DNA from: Porphyra umbilicalis
Lineage: Eukaryota; Rhodophyta; Bangiophyceae; Bangiales; Bangiaceae
Length of the DNA stretch: 64,000 nucleotides
NCBI GenBank assembly: GCA_002049455.2
Contig: KV918838.1
Coordinates: forward strand, 1-64,000
Reading direction: 5' to 3'
The position numbers were made by a program, and so were the translations under genes. Shown here piece by piece: positions 1-11,300 of the stretch. How positions within the stretch are numbered: position 1 is the stretch's first letter; every line of letters begins with the position of its first letter. The notes beneath the pieces were generated by a model. It did not search any database. It was not told the DNA's origin and was given only the letters and a program-made list of their open reading frames with translations.

Positions 1-614
1 TGGGGCGCGGCCGACGACGCCGCGACCGCGATCCACTGCGGTCGCTGTGGCCAGCTGCGGTGCGGGAGCCTCGTGTGAACACGTGCGGCGCTGTGACCGG
101 CCGTAGGGCGCATCCGGTGGCGCGCGTCGTGGGTGGGCAGGGGCAGGCGGCGCCGTGGGCAAGGGTGGGCAGGGCGGGGGGGTTGACGGGCAAGTGGGTT
201 GTGGTTGCGACGTGCGGTGAGCGTATCTTATTCAGTTTGGTCATTTTCAAGTTCCCAGGCGAGGGTGTTTTCGCAAACGCGCCTTTAGTCTCGAGTAGTA
301 CCCTGAACTAATGTTCAGGGAATTCCGTGTGAGATCAGTTCTCGCAAATTTGTCACCGCCGTCGACCTTCGCGGTTTTGGGGCTTGGCGCCGAGGCCGGC
401 AAGCGCTCACGACGAAGTCACTCGTGTCTGTCGGCGTGGCGGCAGGCGACGGACGTTAACGGCGAGTGTCCCTACCTTGCATCGCTGCTCCGTCAGCAGG
501 TGCCTTTCCACCCCTCCGCTTTTCCTTGCTGTTTCTGTCAGTCCCTGTCGCCCGGCTTGCTCACCCGCCCTTCCCCCGCCGCTCCGCCCCGCCCCGCACC
601 GCCCGGTTGCCGCC
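1..614. other. intergenic, upstream of Spb1 gene
   Basis: I see no supported gene here. The last 130 bases (about 480-614) are C/T-rich and end in a good start context (gccgccATGg), which matches the leaders of other genes in this window and probably is the 5' UTR of the downstream methyltransferase. Confidence 0.5.
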
Positions 615-3600
615 ATGGCCAAGAAGGGCAAGAAGATTGGCAAGAACCGGCAGGACAAGTACTACCACCTGGCCAAGGAGCAGGGCTTCCGCTCCCGCGC
701 GTCCTTCAAGCTCGTCCAACTCAACAAGCGGTTTGACTTTCTCGGCGGCGCCTCGCGGGGCGTCATTGACCTGTGCGCCGCCCCCGGCGGGTGGCTGCAG
801 GTCGTCCGCAAGTACGTGCCCGTCACCGCACCCTGCGTCGGCATCGACTTGGTGCCCATCCGGGGGCTCCCCCACATCACCGCCCTCGTTGGGGACATTA
901 CCACTGACACGTGTCGGACCGACTTGAAGCGCGCCCTCGCCGCCCACCCGACCGCCTCCCCCGACGGGAAGGTCGACGTGGTGCTCAATGATGGGTCCCC
1001 CAACATGGGCACGGCGTGGCTGCAGGACGCGTTTGCACAGTCGGAGCTGGCGCTGGCGGCCATGAAGCTGGCGGTGGCCTTCCTAGCACCGGGCGGCGTC
1101 TTTGTCACCAAGGTGTTCCGCTCCACCGACTACAACAGCCTGCTGTTTGTGTTTAACCAGCTCTTCCGGGGGGTGCACGCGACTAAGCCGGCGGCGTCCC
1201 GCAACGAGTCGGCCGAAATTTACGTTGTCTGCAGTGGCTACCTGGCGCCCAAGCGCGTCGACCCGCGGCTGACGGACGCCAAGTACGTTTTCCAACACAT
1301 GGCCGTCGGGGGGGAGGTCGGCGGCGTCACTGCCGACGCGGACGGGGCGGAGGGCGGGGAGATTAGCAAGACGGGCAAGGCGCGGGACCTTCGCATCGGC
1401 CACGACGACAAGCGGCGGCGGTTCCGCGAGGGCTACGCCGACGGCGCCCTCACGCTCTTCACGCGGGTGACCGCCCTCGACTTTGTGCGCACGCTCCGGC
1501 CCGTGGCCATGATGGCCGAGGCCAACGAGATTGATTTGGTCGTTCCGGCGGTCGGGGCGGACGCCCCCGCCGAGGCGGCCGCGGAGCAGCGTGCCGCCGC
1601 GGCGGTCATTGCGCTCGCCCGCCAAAACCCAGACACGGTCGTCAACTGCGCCGACTTGCGGGTGCTCGGCAAGAAGGATATGAAGCGGCTGCTCAAGTGG
1701 CGCACCGCCTCGCGGGCGCTGCTCGCCACGCTTGCCTCCACCGCTCGTGGCGCCGGCGCCGACGGGGAGACACTCGACACGCCCATGGCCGACGCGGACG
1801 GCGCCGCCGGCAGCGGCAGCGACGCTGACGACTCGGACGCGTCGGGCGACGAGGCGGGGCCGCTCTCCCTCGCCCGCCGCCCCGGCGAGACGCAGATGGA
1901 CGCGGACCTCCGCGCCGCGCGCGCGCGGCTGGAAGCCCAGGACAAGCGCAAGCGCCGGCGGGCGGCCAAGCTGCGGACCAAGCTCCAACACCGCATCGAC
2001 CTCAAAATCGTCATGCCCGAAGATGAAACGGAGTTGCCCCAGCCCGAGGGGCTCTTCCAACTCGAGACGGCCGCGCGGGCGGCGGGGGCGGCGGCGGCGG
2101 CGGCGGCCGAGGGCCAAGACGAAATGGTCGTTGCGGATGAGGTGGCCGCGGAAGCCGAGGCGGAAGACGATGCGCGCGGCGGCCAAAAAATCCCAGAAGC
2201 CGCCCGCTACCTCGATGAGCTCAAGGGCCGCGGCGGCGGCGGTGGCAGCGGCGGCGGCGGCGCCGGCGCCACGGAAGGGACGACCGGCACCGATGCCGAC
2301 AACGAGGACGACGAGGACGACCCGCAATACGAAAAGGCGGTGGAAGCGCAGCTCGACAACCTCTATGGTGAGTACCTCAGCCGCCGCAAGCGCAAGGGCG
2401 CCGCCGTCAAAGCCGCCAAGGAGTTTGTCGAGCAGGGCGGGCGGAGTGGCTCCAAGGAGGAGCGCGCCGCCGCCCGTGCCGCCGCCCGCGCCGCCGCCGA
2501 AGCGGCCGACGTGGCGCCCGTGCCCGCCACCGTGCAGGCGGCGCTGTCGGACGATGAGGGCGCCGCCCCCGCGGCCGCCAAGGCGGACGTGGACGCGGGC
2601 GCGGCGGCGGCCATGGCCGACGACTCGGACGACGATAGCAGCTCGGACGAGGAGGTGGCGGCGGTCGGCGCGGACGAGCCGGTGGCGGCACCCGCCAAAA
2701 AGCCGTCGCGGCAGGTGCTCGCCACCCGCGAGGCGGCGCTTTGGTTCTCCCAGCCCGTCTTTAAGGGCGCCGAAGCCGACCGCAAGGTCGCCCTCGCGTC
2801 TGTGGCGGGGGTGGCGGTTCCCCGGGCGGCGGGCGGCGCCGGCGCCGGCGCCGCTGCTGCCGGCGCGTCGGCGCCCAAAAAGGTGCTGGACAAAAAGGCG
2901 GCCAAGCTCGCCGCCTGGCGCGCGGGTGGCCGCAAAGCCGTGGCCGCCGCGGCCGCCGCCGGCGGCGACGATGTGGAGAATGCCGAGATGGTCATGGTGC
3001 CCGCCGCCCCCCCCCTGGCGGCCGCGTCGGACGAGGAGGGCGACGTGTCCGACGCCCCCTCGTTTGACTCGACCGGCCTCGACGCGGACGACAAGGCGCA
3101 GCTGGCGGCGATTGGCCTCGAAATGCGGCGCTCGCGGCGGCGCGCCGCGGAAATCACCGACGACTCGTACCACCGGCACGCGTGGGACGACCCGGCGGGC
3201 CTCCCCCGGTGGTTTGCCGACGACGAGCCGACGTACCGCGCCATCCCCCTGCCCGTCACCGCCGAGGATGTGGCGCTGCAGCGGGCGGCGGCCAAGGAGG
3301 CGGCGGCGGCGCCGTCCAAAAAGGAGTCGGAAGCGCGCGCCCGCCGCCGCATGCGCGCCGCGCGCGCCGAGGAGAAGGTGCGGTCGCGCGCCAATGCCAT
3401 TGCGGGCCAGGAGGACGTGTCGGCGGGCGCCAAAATGCGGGCGCTCGAGCAGCTGTACGCGCGCGCGGGGGGGGCGGTGGCCAAGAAGAAAAAGGCGCAG
3501 CGCGCCAAGCAGTACGTCGTCGGCCGGCCGGGGGGGATCAAAAAGGCGGTTGGGGCGACGGCGGGCAAGGGCGCGCGTACGACGTACGTCGACAAGCGGC

Positions 3601-3782
3601 TCAAGAGCGACAAGCGGGGGTTGGAGCGGGCGTCCAACCGCAAGGCGGGCAAGGGGGGGAAGGGGGGGGGAAGAAAAAGTAGGGGAAATAGGGGAGAGAA
3701 GCTGCTGTCTGGTTGTTTTCTGCATGTCACGCCTCGCCGTAGGCAGGTGGTCGGCTGGGCGGTGGGCGACTCGGCATATTGA
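615..3782 (+). CDS. SPB1: Spb1-type rRNA 2'-O-methyltransferase (FtsJ family)
   Basis: Nucleolar SAM-dependent methyltransferase that in yeast modifies the A-loop of large-subunit rRNA during 60S assembly. The 1055-residue product opens with a basic stretch (MAKKGKKIGKNRQDKYY). The FtsJ fold follows, with SAM motif VIDLCAAPGGWLQV and the K-D-K-E tetrad at about K32, D126 (VLNDGSPN), K166 (VTKVF) and E201 (ESAEIY). A DUF3381-like region (about 240-395), acidic and alanine-rich linkers, and a very basic Spb1_C-like tail (about 860-1025) come next, the usual domain order. It is longer than yeast Spb1 (841 aa) because of low-complexity linkers. ATG 615 is chosen for context and because it starts the conserved N-terminus. 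The frame extends past a natural-looking KKK end at about 3682 across a G run, so the last 33 residues are doubtful. No intron is evident. Confidence 0.95.
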   Translation: MAKKGKKIGKNRQDKYYHLAKEQGFRSRASFKLVQLNKRFDFLGGASRGVIDLCAAPGGWLQVVRKYVPVTAPCVGIDLVPIRGLPHITALVGDITTDTCRTDLKRALAAHPTASPDGKVDVVLNDGSPNMGTAWLQDAFAQSELALAAMKLAVAFLAPGGVFVTKVFRSTDYNSLLFVFNQLFRGVHATKPAASRNESAEIYVVCSGYLAPKRVDPRLTDAKYVFQHMAVGGEVGGVTADADGAEGGEISKTGKARDLRIGHDDKRRRFREGYADGALTLFTRVTALDFVRTLRPVAMMAEANEIDLVVPAVGADAPAEAAAEQRAAAAVIALARQNPDTVVNCADLRVLGKKDMKRLLKWRTASRALLATLASTARGAGADGETLDTPMADADGAAGSGSDADDSDASGDEAGPLSLARRPGETQMDADLRAARARLEAQDKRKRRRAAKLRTKLQHRIDLKIVMPEDETELPQPEGLFQLETAARAAGAAAAAAAEGQDEMVVADEVAAEAEAEDDARGGQKIPEAARYLDELKGRGGGGGSGGGGAGATEGTTGTDADNEDDEDDPQYEKAVEAQLDNLYGEYLSRRKRKGAAVKAAKEFVEQGGRSGSKEERAAARAAARAAAEAADVAPVPATVQAALSDDEGAAPAAAKADVDAGAAAAMADDSDDDSSSDEEVAAVGADEPVAAPAKKPSRQVLATREAALWFSQPVFKGAEADRKVALASVAGVAVPRAAGGAGAGAAAAGASAPKKVLDKKAAKLAAWRAGGRKAVAAAAAAGGDDVENAEMVMVPAAPPLAAASDEEGDVSDAPSFDSTGLDADDKAQLAAIGLEMRRSRRRAAEITDDSYHRHAWDDPAGLPRWFADDEPTYRAIPLPVTAEDVALQRAAAKEAAAAPSKKESEARARRRMRAARAEEKVRSRANAIAGQEDVSAGAKMRALEQLYARAGGAVAKKKKAQRAKQYVVGRPGGIKKAVGATAGKGARTTYVDKRLKSDKRGLERASNRKAGKGGKGGGRKSRGNRGEKLLSGCFLHVTPRRRQVVGWAVGDSAY

Positions 3783-4502
3783 TGGTGCCATGAGAAGAAA
3801 AGAACCCCGTCCGACTACGGCGAGCCCTACGCACTGGACCAGCGACTGCATCCTGCCGATGCCTCGCCTGCGCAAAAGCCTACATCGTCTCCATAAACGC
3901 TTGGGACAGTATCACCCGCGCGAAGTTTTTGTCAGCGTCCAGGACAACTGCCTCCCGCGCCCGCAGTTGCGCCCTTTGCGGCCCTATGATGCCGACGCTG
4001 CCGACACTGCTACAGTCAACGCCGGCAACCGGGGCTCATTGATAAGACATGCCCACGTGCACCGCACGAACCAGACAAACGGCAATGAACAGAGGAACAA
4101 AGTCGACATCTACTCAAGCTGTGCAGAGGAAACAGTATCGATGCCGCTGGCGGCTACGCTCCAGCGTCCCAGCCGCCCCCTCGACCGCCCTAGCTCGTGG
4201 GAAGCGGGTCCAGCCGACATGGCCACCCAAACAGGGCCGCCGCCCCCAGCGGCGCACGCAATCATGGCCACCCCATTCCGTCCGCCAAACGTCCATTACC
4301 ACCTTGACACACGGCCACCAGGCACACCAACGCCATGGCCCAATACGCCAGCTGGTTTTCCACCCGGCGCTGCCAACGCCGACATCCTGCCAGCGCACCC
4401 AGCCGCTCTCCTCCGCCGCTCCACGGCCGCCAGCGGCGCACTGCGGCATGCCCCCGCCTTTCCTGCTGCGGCCATCACGCGCCGCTGACAACACAGCTCT
4501 GC
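3783..4502. other. intergenic between convergent genes
   Basis: About 720 bases between the Spb1 and mL60-like genes, which point at each other. Short open frames run through it on both strands, but none has recognisable composition or domains. It should hold both 3' UTRs; I found no distinctive repeat. Confidence 0.4.
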
Positions 4503-4820
4503 TCATGAGGCTGCCACGACGGCCGTGCCCGCGGACGAGGGTGCGGCCGCGGCCGCATCCGCGCCCTTGACCACCTCCGCCGGCCTGGCCGCCGCCTCGG
4601 TTGTAGACGCTGCGACGGCAGTGACAGCCACCCCTCCCCCCATTACCCCTGCACCGTTGGCTAGCGCGACCTTGCCCTCCCGGATCAAGTGGGCGTTGGC
4701 CTGCATCCGCGCCGTGACGGTGCGGCGGTTGGCCTTGGCCGACTGCGACAGGCGGAGGGGTTTGGTGAAGCGGATGCGGCCGTCGAGGACGGGGCGGGTG
4801 GCTCGAAATGCACCCCACAT
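4503..4820 (-). CDS. mitochondrial ribosomal protein mL60-like (YmL31 family)
   Basis: A small basic 105-residue protein. Its first 50 residues (MWGAFRATRPVLDGRIRF, then KPLRLS, KANRR) follow the layout of fungal and plant mL60/MRPL31: an M-x-GAFR-xT start, a P-x-R-x-S centre, then a K-A-x-x-R-R patch. mL60 is a structural protein of the mitochondrial large ribosomal subunit. The second half is an Ala/Val-rich tail not expected in the family. The open frame extends 55 codons upstream, but the ATG at 4820 starts the conserved block and gives a family-like length. The call rests on a short motif, so it is moderate. Confidence 0.6.
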   Translation of the reverse strand: MWGAFRATRPVLDGRIRFTKPLRLSQSAKANRRTVTARMQANAHLIREGKVALANGAGVMGGGVAVTAVAASTTEAAARPAEVVKGADAAAAAPSSAGTAVVAAS

Positions 4821-5210
4821 TGTGGACGGGGGGACGGGGGAGAACGGTTGTGGGCAAGTCGCAGAGGGAAGAGTTGAGAGGAGATGAGCGAGGCCGAGGG
4901 GCGCAGCGTCGCAGTGAAGAACAGCGAAGACCGGGACGGCGGCCGGATCAAGGCAACGACCTAATTGGTGGAATGGCTCACGCATTACGTAAAACTCAAT
5001 GATTTGTGAGCCATATCAGAAGAGTTTTCGTTCAATGCAGACAGAATCATCGCTCAGCATTCCACTGACACCTCGTGGTTGGCCATCGAAGTGGCTGGCC
5101 GCTTCGCCATCACAGAAACGGGTGCAGCGTAGATGCCCTACCCACTGGCTGTGTCTCCTCCACCCCTGTTGCGGGAGCCTCTGGGTACAGTTGTCCGACG
5201 CACACCTATC
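4821..5210. other. upstream region of the mL60-like gene
   Basis: About 390 bases between the mL60-like start and the left arm of the inverted-repeat element. It should contain the mL60 promoter. I see no TATA-like box or other clear motif. Confidence 0.35.
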
Positions 5211-6801
5211 GTCAGCTTTGACCAAGTTGCCCGACAGTTGCCCTTTCCGTTGGGGAACCGTTGGAGGTTGGGGCCCAACGTGTCTACTTTTAGTTGTGCG
5301 TTTTTAGGCGCTGTGGGGCGTTCGTTGAAGCCCTTTCCTCCGTTGAAGAGCGTTGGGGAACCGTTGGGCAATGCCCCAACGCAGCCGAGCGCGTGAGTCT
5401 GACGCGCGATCTCGTGCAAGGACAGAGCTTCCTGGCCACACAGACGCCATCAGCGGGAAGCACGTCTCCGACTACCCGACTTGTGCTCATGTTGTGGACT
5501 GTGGTTCTGCAGTTATGTGGAGCATCGGTCGCATTTTATTTGTATTTATTCTGGCAGCCAACCAGTCAACAAGCCCATTCTGCGTGCGCAGGCCGCGCGG
5601 GCTCGGGGAGTGGAATCCGTATGGGAAGGGGACAAGAGGGCAGCCGCTGCGACCACCGCATCCTCATCAATGGAGGCGTCCACAGCCGGCGCACTCGCCA
5701 CCGTCGCTGCCTCGGCGGCGCCGGCACCGGCAGCGCTCTCGTCGCCCGCCTCGCCGGCCGCGTGTACGGGCCTCTCTTGGGTTTGGTTACCGGAGGGCGG
5801 CGTCGCCAACTACTGCGTTGGAGAGGCGCGGGCTATCTTGCAGACGGTAGAGGGGGACAAGGTTGCCATTGTGGAGATGGAAGCGGTAGCTGGTGAGCCC
5901 GGCTGCCCGCTGGTGCGTCGTGGCTGCTCGCGTTTGCAGTGGTACAGGCGCGACAACGAGACGGACTGCGCCGAGCGGGTGGTGCCGCTAGCCCGCGTCC
6001 GGCGGGTAATCCATGTCGTGCCCGACATCGCGAAGCTGACGGAGCGCAAGGGCTTTGGGGCTTCCCCTGCCGCGTCGGACAGCCCGCTCGCTGAACGCCT
6101 AGCAATGCATTTATTTTTGAACGTCTGTTATCTGTGGGACATTTGATTTTCGTTGGTCTCTTGCTCTGTTGTTATTGCTTAACTGTAGACACTGTGCTCC
6201 TTTGACCCAGAGGAGCAACAGTATGCCAGTGTTCGCCGTCCCTTCCACTTTTCTTGGCAGCCCAGGTGCGCCGCGTCGGGTAGTCCGAGCACCATCTGTG
6301 CCGGTCAGCAGGCCCCAGTGTCGAACTGCAGCGACTAGTGGCCTGAAGTCACGTGGGCAGCTCGGCACACGCGAGCTCCCCTTTCGCAGCTTGGACACAT
6401 GGCTCATCATAGAGCCGTGCAAGCGGCTATTGGGCCAGCTGCTTCGCTTCCCGCCGTGTCTTCGAATGGGACCGCGCCTGGAGGACACGCCAAATACCAT
6501 GGCCACGATCTCTCATTGCAATCGCCCGGAGTCCTTAGGTTCGGTCATATCTACTTGAATGCACCAGTTGGGTCCTTAACGCGGCCCTGCCGCGTCTCTA
6601 TCGTGTTCGACTTGCGACCATCGCGAGCCCCCACATGGGCTGGAAAAGTTCAACGTGAATGGCGTTCGTTGGGGCACCGTTGGGCCCCGTTTGGCTTCAA
6701 CGCAGCCCAACGGTTTCGCGTTTAGTTGGAGGTTGGGCCCAACGGGCCGTCCGTTGGGGAACTGTTGGGCACCGTGCGGAAACTTAGTCAAAGCTGACGG
6801 T
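5211..6801. mobile_element. putative 1.6-kb element with inverted terminal arms
   Basis: The left edge (from 5211) reads CGTCAGCTTTGACCAAGTT. The right edge (about 6783-6801) carries its inverse complement with one mismatch. Inside both edges are arms of about 140-190 bases rich in CCGTTGGG/CCCAACGG motifs, and both share GTTGAAGCC and GGGCCCAAC pieces in inverted order. A 158-codon ORF lies between the arms. I could not find a convincing target-site duplication, so the exact ends and the element class are open. Confidence 0.45.
5670..6146 (+). CDS. hypothetical protein within inverted-repeat element
   Basis: I do not recognise the family. From the first in-frame ATG (5670) the product is 158 residues: an Ala/Ser/Pro-rich N-terminus, then a compact region (about 36-120) with W, Y and hydrophobic spacing, including EARAILQTVEGDKVAIVEME, LQWYRRDNETD and a basic VRRVIHVVPDI stretch. 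The look is of a small beta-rich module, perhaps BAH- or Tudor-like, which is inference. It sits between the inverted arms at 5211 and 6801, so it could be cargo of a mobile element. Confidence 0.35.
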   Translation: MEASTAGALATVAASAAPAPAALSSPASPAACTGLSWVWLPEGGVANYCVGEARAILQTVEGDKVAIVEMEAVAGEPGCPLVRRGCSRLQWYRRDNETDCAERVVPLARVRRVIHVVPDIAKLTERKGFGASPAASDSPLAERLAMHLFLNVCYLWDI

Positions 6802-8365
6802 CGCTCGGACCCGTCGCGTCGGAGCTTCCGTGCGCTGTCGTTGGATGGACCGGCCAGTCCGCCGCCTCATGGGTCCATTTGTCCGTACTGGGCCGCCACG
6901 CGGCGGTCGCTTGTCCGCACAATCACCCACGCTCACCTCCACAGGACCCTTAAGCGTTGTGCGTAAGGGGCAGACGTTCGCGTCCTTCGACAGCCCAATC
7001 ACGTATTTTTCTTTTTCATCCTCGTCTTCGCGGGTGTGGGCACCAGTGGAGGCGACCCCTTTGGCTGATGGGGGCCGCCCTGCGCCGCGGATGGGTGGCA
7101 CAAGCAAACAGGTCGGAGCGACGTGTCTTCGGAGGCCTCTGCGGGACATACGTGAGGCTCTGTTGGAGATGAGGGAGGTCCACGTTTTGGCCTGTGCCGC
7201 CGGGTGCGCTCCCCCAGCCGGAGCCTTCTCTGTCAGCTGTGAGCAAAGGCACACCTCGCCTAGACTTCTGGTGATGCACGACAGGTGAACTGAGTCGTTC
7301 ATCCTGATTGCTGATTCCTGCTCCGCGCGAGGCTCACTTCCTGGAACGGCGTCCAAGGGAACGGGCGAGGCCATGATTGGGCAGGGCTGCTTGGAAGTGG
7401 CCGTCCACAGCGTTCCGTTTCCGAAAACAAGATTTCGGCACCTCGTATCCAGGATATGTCATACAGCCTGTAGATGGAGCGTATCGCAGGCACTCAACGC
7501 CATGAGAGGCACTCCATGACCGGCTTGCTGACTCCTGCTCTGCGGGACAGCCATTCCTTCGGCCGGCAGCCAATCCCGTGTGGCTTTCGCCCGGTCACTC
7601 CGCGCCAGGAGCTGGATTTTTGGGGACGTCACGAGGGCCCATCCGACACTGATCGCAGCCTCAAGCCAGACGCATCAACCAAAAATGGCCTGTTCAGTGG
7701 CCCGAGGGGTTGCGGACAGCGACTGGCCCAGATTCTGACGGGCACACCACGAGTGTGAACCTGGGCACCCCTCACTCACCCCTCACTCACCCCCCCTGCC
7801 TAGCACGCTGCCCGGCGGGGGTTTTCCAGCTCGGTGCGCGTGAGTCACACGCCCACGGTACCCACGCGTACCCACGCGGCCGTACCCGGGGCCTGTCGTG
7901 CATTTCCACACTGTGAGCGCCCAGCGCGCCGGGGCACGTCAACCGCCAGCGATACCGCCCTTCTGGCCTTTTTCCGCCTCTGCCTCCGCCGCGGTGACGT
8001 GCACGCCGTAGCGCGGGGAGACGCCGGCGCTGGAGGTAGGCGCTTCTGTGCGGTTGCGGTGCGGCCCGCGTGCCGCACACGACGACAACGCTGCGCTTGT
8101 CGCGCTGCTGTAGACGTAGTGTGTGACCTGCATTCGACTGAGGGGCGGTGCTGGTAGGAGGTGGGCCCCGGCCATACGCGGGCGTTGGTGGGTTGCACGA
8201 CGGGACGCGTGTCTGTGTGACGTTGTGTGGGGTTTCGACGAGCGCCGTCGACTCGGACGGTGGTGCCGTTGAAGTAGGTGGTCACGTCTCGAGAAGGGCA
8301 CCGAACGTCTTGTCCTCTCCGCTGCGCCCACCCCCCTGTTGCTCTCTCTCCCAGTCTTCGTCACC
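6802..8365. other. intergenic, no supported gene
   Basis: About 1.56 kb between the putative element and the kinase gene. Short frames on both strands have no recognisable domains. A small CCCCTCACTCA duplication lies near 7768-7792. The last stretch before 8366 is C/T-rich, as in the leaders of other genes here. Confidence 0.4.
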
Positions 8366-11300
8366 ATGGGCTCTGGGGGCGGCCCGACGCGGGGCTCCCA
8401 CGAGGAGACCCTCGCGCTCGTCCGGCGGCTGCCAACCACCTCGGCGGGGTGGGTCCACTCCCGCCCCGTCGCGGCCGTGCCGGGTATGCGCCGCGCCTTC
8501 AAACGCACCTGGGCGGAAGTGCGCGGGTCGACGCTCCTCCTCTACGCGGTGCCGCCGTACAGCACTGCCGCGACCGGGGATGCTGTGGCGGCCGACACCC
8601 CCCCCGACGCTGTCGCGCTTATTGGTCTGAAGGACTGCCGTGTGAAGATGGAGGCCGTCAAGTTCCGGCTCAAAACCAAGCACCCAGTGCCGACGGATGC
8701 GGGTGCCGGCGCCCTGGGCATTGGCATTGAGCTTCAGCTGGCCGACAAGGATATGACGGTGGCGTGGAACCAGGCCATTACGGCGGCGGGGACGACGCGG
8801 GCCATCGGCTTGTCCGACTTTGAGGTGCTCAAGCCTATCGGCCGTGGTGCGAGCGGCCGCGTCTTCCTTGTGCGGGAGAAGAATGGTGACGAGGACCTCG
8901 CCCTCAAGGTTATTGAGAAGGAGAGCGTGTATGAGAACGATGACGCGTTCCGCCACGCGCTCGACGAGCGGATGGTGTTGGAGCTTGCGTGCGAGCACCC
9001 GTTCATCCTCAAGATGCGGCACGCTTTCCAGACGAGCAAGCGGCTGTACATCGTCACGGAGTTTGCAAAGGGTGGCGACCTGTTTGACTTTCTCAAGAAG
9101 CGCGGCAAGCCGTTTACGGAGCAGATTGTCGTGCGGATGGCAGGAGAAATGCTGCTCGCTCTACAGCACATCCACAAGCTTGGCGTCGTGTATCGGGACC
9201 TCAAGCTGGAGAATGTGCTGCTCGACGTCAACGGGCACATCCGGATTGCAGATTTTGGGCTGTCCAAGATGCTCGGCAAGCCCCGCAAGAGCACCGAGCC
9301 GGGAGTCCTCGACGACGGCGGCGGGTACGGGCAGGACCAAGATATTGGGATGACACGCACCTTTTGCGGTACCCGCGAGATGATTGCGCCCGAGGCGCTC
9401 AGCGGCGCCGCCTATGGCCTGAGCGTTGACGTGTGGGCGTTTGGCATCCTCGTGTACGAGACGATGGCGGGGCGGACGCCGTTTTACTCCAAGAACCGGG
9501 ACGAGGTGTATGACCGCATCGAGTCGGCACCGCTGCGGTTCCCCCGCCACTTTTCCGCCGAAGCAGTGTCGCTCCTGCGGGGGCTCCTGGACCGTAACCC
9601 CAAGACCCGCCTCGGCATGGGCTCCGACGGCCTGGACGCGGTCAAGCGACACGCCTTTTTCCGCACCGTCGACTGGGATGGGTTGTACAACATGGAGCCG
9701 CACCCAGACAACATTGACGTTGTCGGCACGCTCGGCCTGCCCGACCGTGGCAAAATTCAGGCGATCAAGAAGCCGTCGGCCAACTCGGCGGCCGGGCGGG
9801 AGATTGCCGACGTGCTGTCGGCGGAAGACGAGGCGGGCGCCGCGCGCGGCAGCAAGCAAAACCTCTTCTCCCGCTTCTCCGCGGGGAAGAACAAGGTCAG
9901 CTCCATCGCCGGCTACTCCTTCACGTCCGTCCCCAAAACGTCGGATGTGCACCTGTCGCAGGTGCCGAGTGGCCTCTCCTCCGCCCCCGCCTCGGTGGCC
10001 ACCTCGTCTGCGCGCTCCACCCCGCGGACGACGCTCAGCTCCGCGCCCGCCTCGTCCATGAGCCAGCCCGCCCCCCCCGCCCATCGGCCGACGCCGTCGC
10101 CGCCGCCACCGCCGACGGCGGTCAAACCCGACTCGCTCCGAGAGGCGATGCTGGCGGCCAAGGACGCGCGCGGCGCTGCCGCGGGGGGGTCGGCCCCGGC
10201 CGAGCGCTTGGCCAACCCGTCGGTGCCGGGTCGGTCGCCGACGCCCCCCACCGACGCGGCGCGCGTCACGAGCGCTCGCTCGCCGACGCCTCCGCCGACA
10301 GACGAGGGCGGGCGGCCCGACACGGACCGCGTGCGGGGTCAGGATGCGCTCGTGCGCAACTCGAGCAACCGCCCGGGCACGGGCGTGGCCGCGGCGGCGG
10401 CGGCAGCGGCAGCGGCCGAACCGGCGTCGGGCAGCCGCCCGCGCCCGCCGACGCCCCCCCCAATGCGCCGCGTGCCGTCTCGCCGCGCGCCGCTGCCCCC
10501 AAAGCCCGAAGACGTCGGCGGCGCCGGCTCGGCGTACGCACCCGCGTCGCCTCTGCCGGTGCGGCAGGAGCCCCTGCCCGCCGAATCAGCGGCCCGCTCG
10601 GGGTGGGCGCAGCGGCTGGCCCAGGCCGAGGCGGCGCCTGCGCCTTCATCGACCGCGCCGACCGGCCGCCAGTGGAGCGACGTGCCGTCGTCTCAGGACG
10701 ATGAGCTGCTGCGACAGCAGGAGCTGCAGCGGCGGCGGTTGGAGAAGCGTGCCGAGCTGGACAGCCGCCGCGCGGCGGCGGCTGCAGGGGCGGTTGGCGG
10801 CCGGGCCCCCGTGGAGCGGCCACCGCCGCCCCGCGACGCACCGCCGCCGGCGCCGACGCCCGTCGGTGACTACTACACCCCGAGCTCCTCGTCCCGCTCC
10901 GCCCACCCGCACGCCCTCCAATCATCGGCATCGGTTCACCAGCCATCTGGCTACGACAGCCGCGGCCGCCAATCCCCCGGCCTCCCATCCTCCTCCTCGG
11001 TCCGGCAGCTGCCGAGCGACGGCGGCCGGGGGATGCCCAACATTGACGACATCCGCGCGTTGGCGGCGCAGCTGTCGCGGGACCAGGGCGGGGGCGGCCG
11101 CAACGTCGCGCCGGCCTACGACAGTCGTGGGGCGGCGGGCCAGGGGCACACGTCCTCCCGCTCTCGACGGGAGCCCCAACCCCACCCGTCTGCCTACTCG
11201 GGCGGCCGCGGCATGGAGGCGCGCACGCGGAGCGAGCGGCACACGCCCCGCGTTCCGGACGGACCCGCGGTCGACGACGGCCGCAGCCGCGGGGGGCTCG

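Noticed and set aside
1083..3875. 930-codon open frame antisense to Spb1
   Set aside because: Arg/Gly/His-rich shadow frame with no domains, opposite a clearly conserved gene; typical of very GC-rich DNA.
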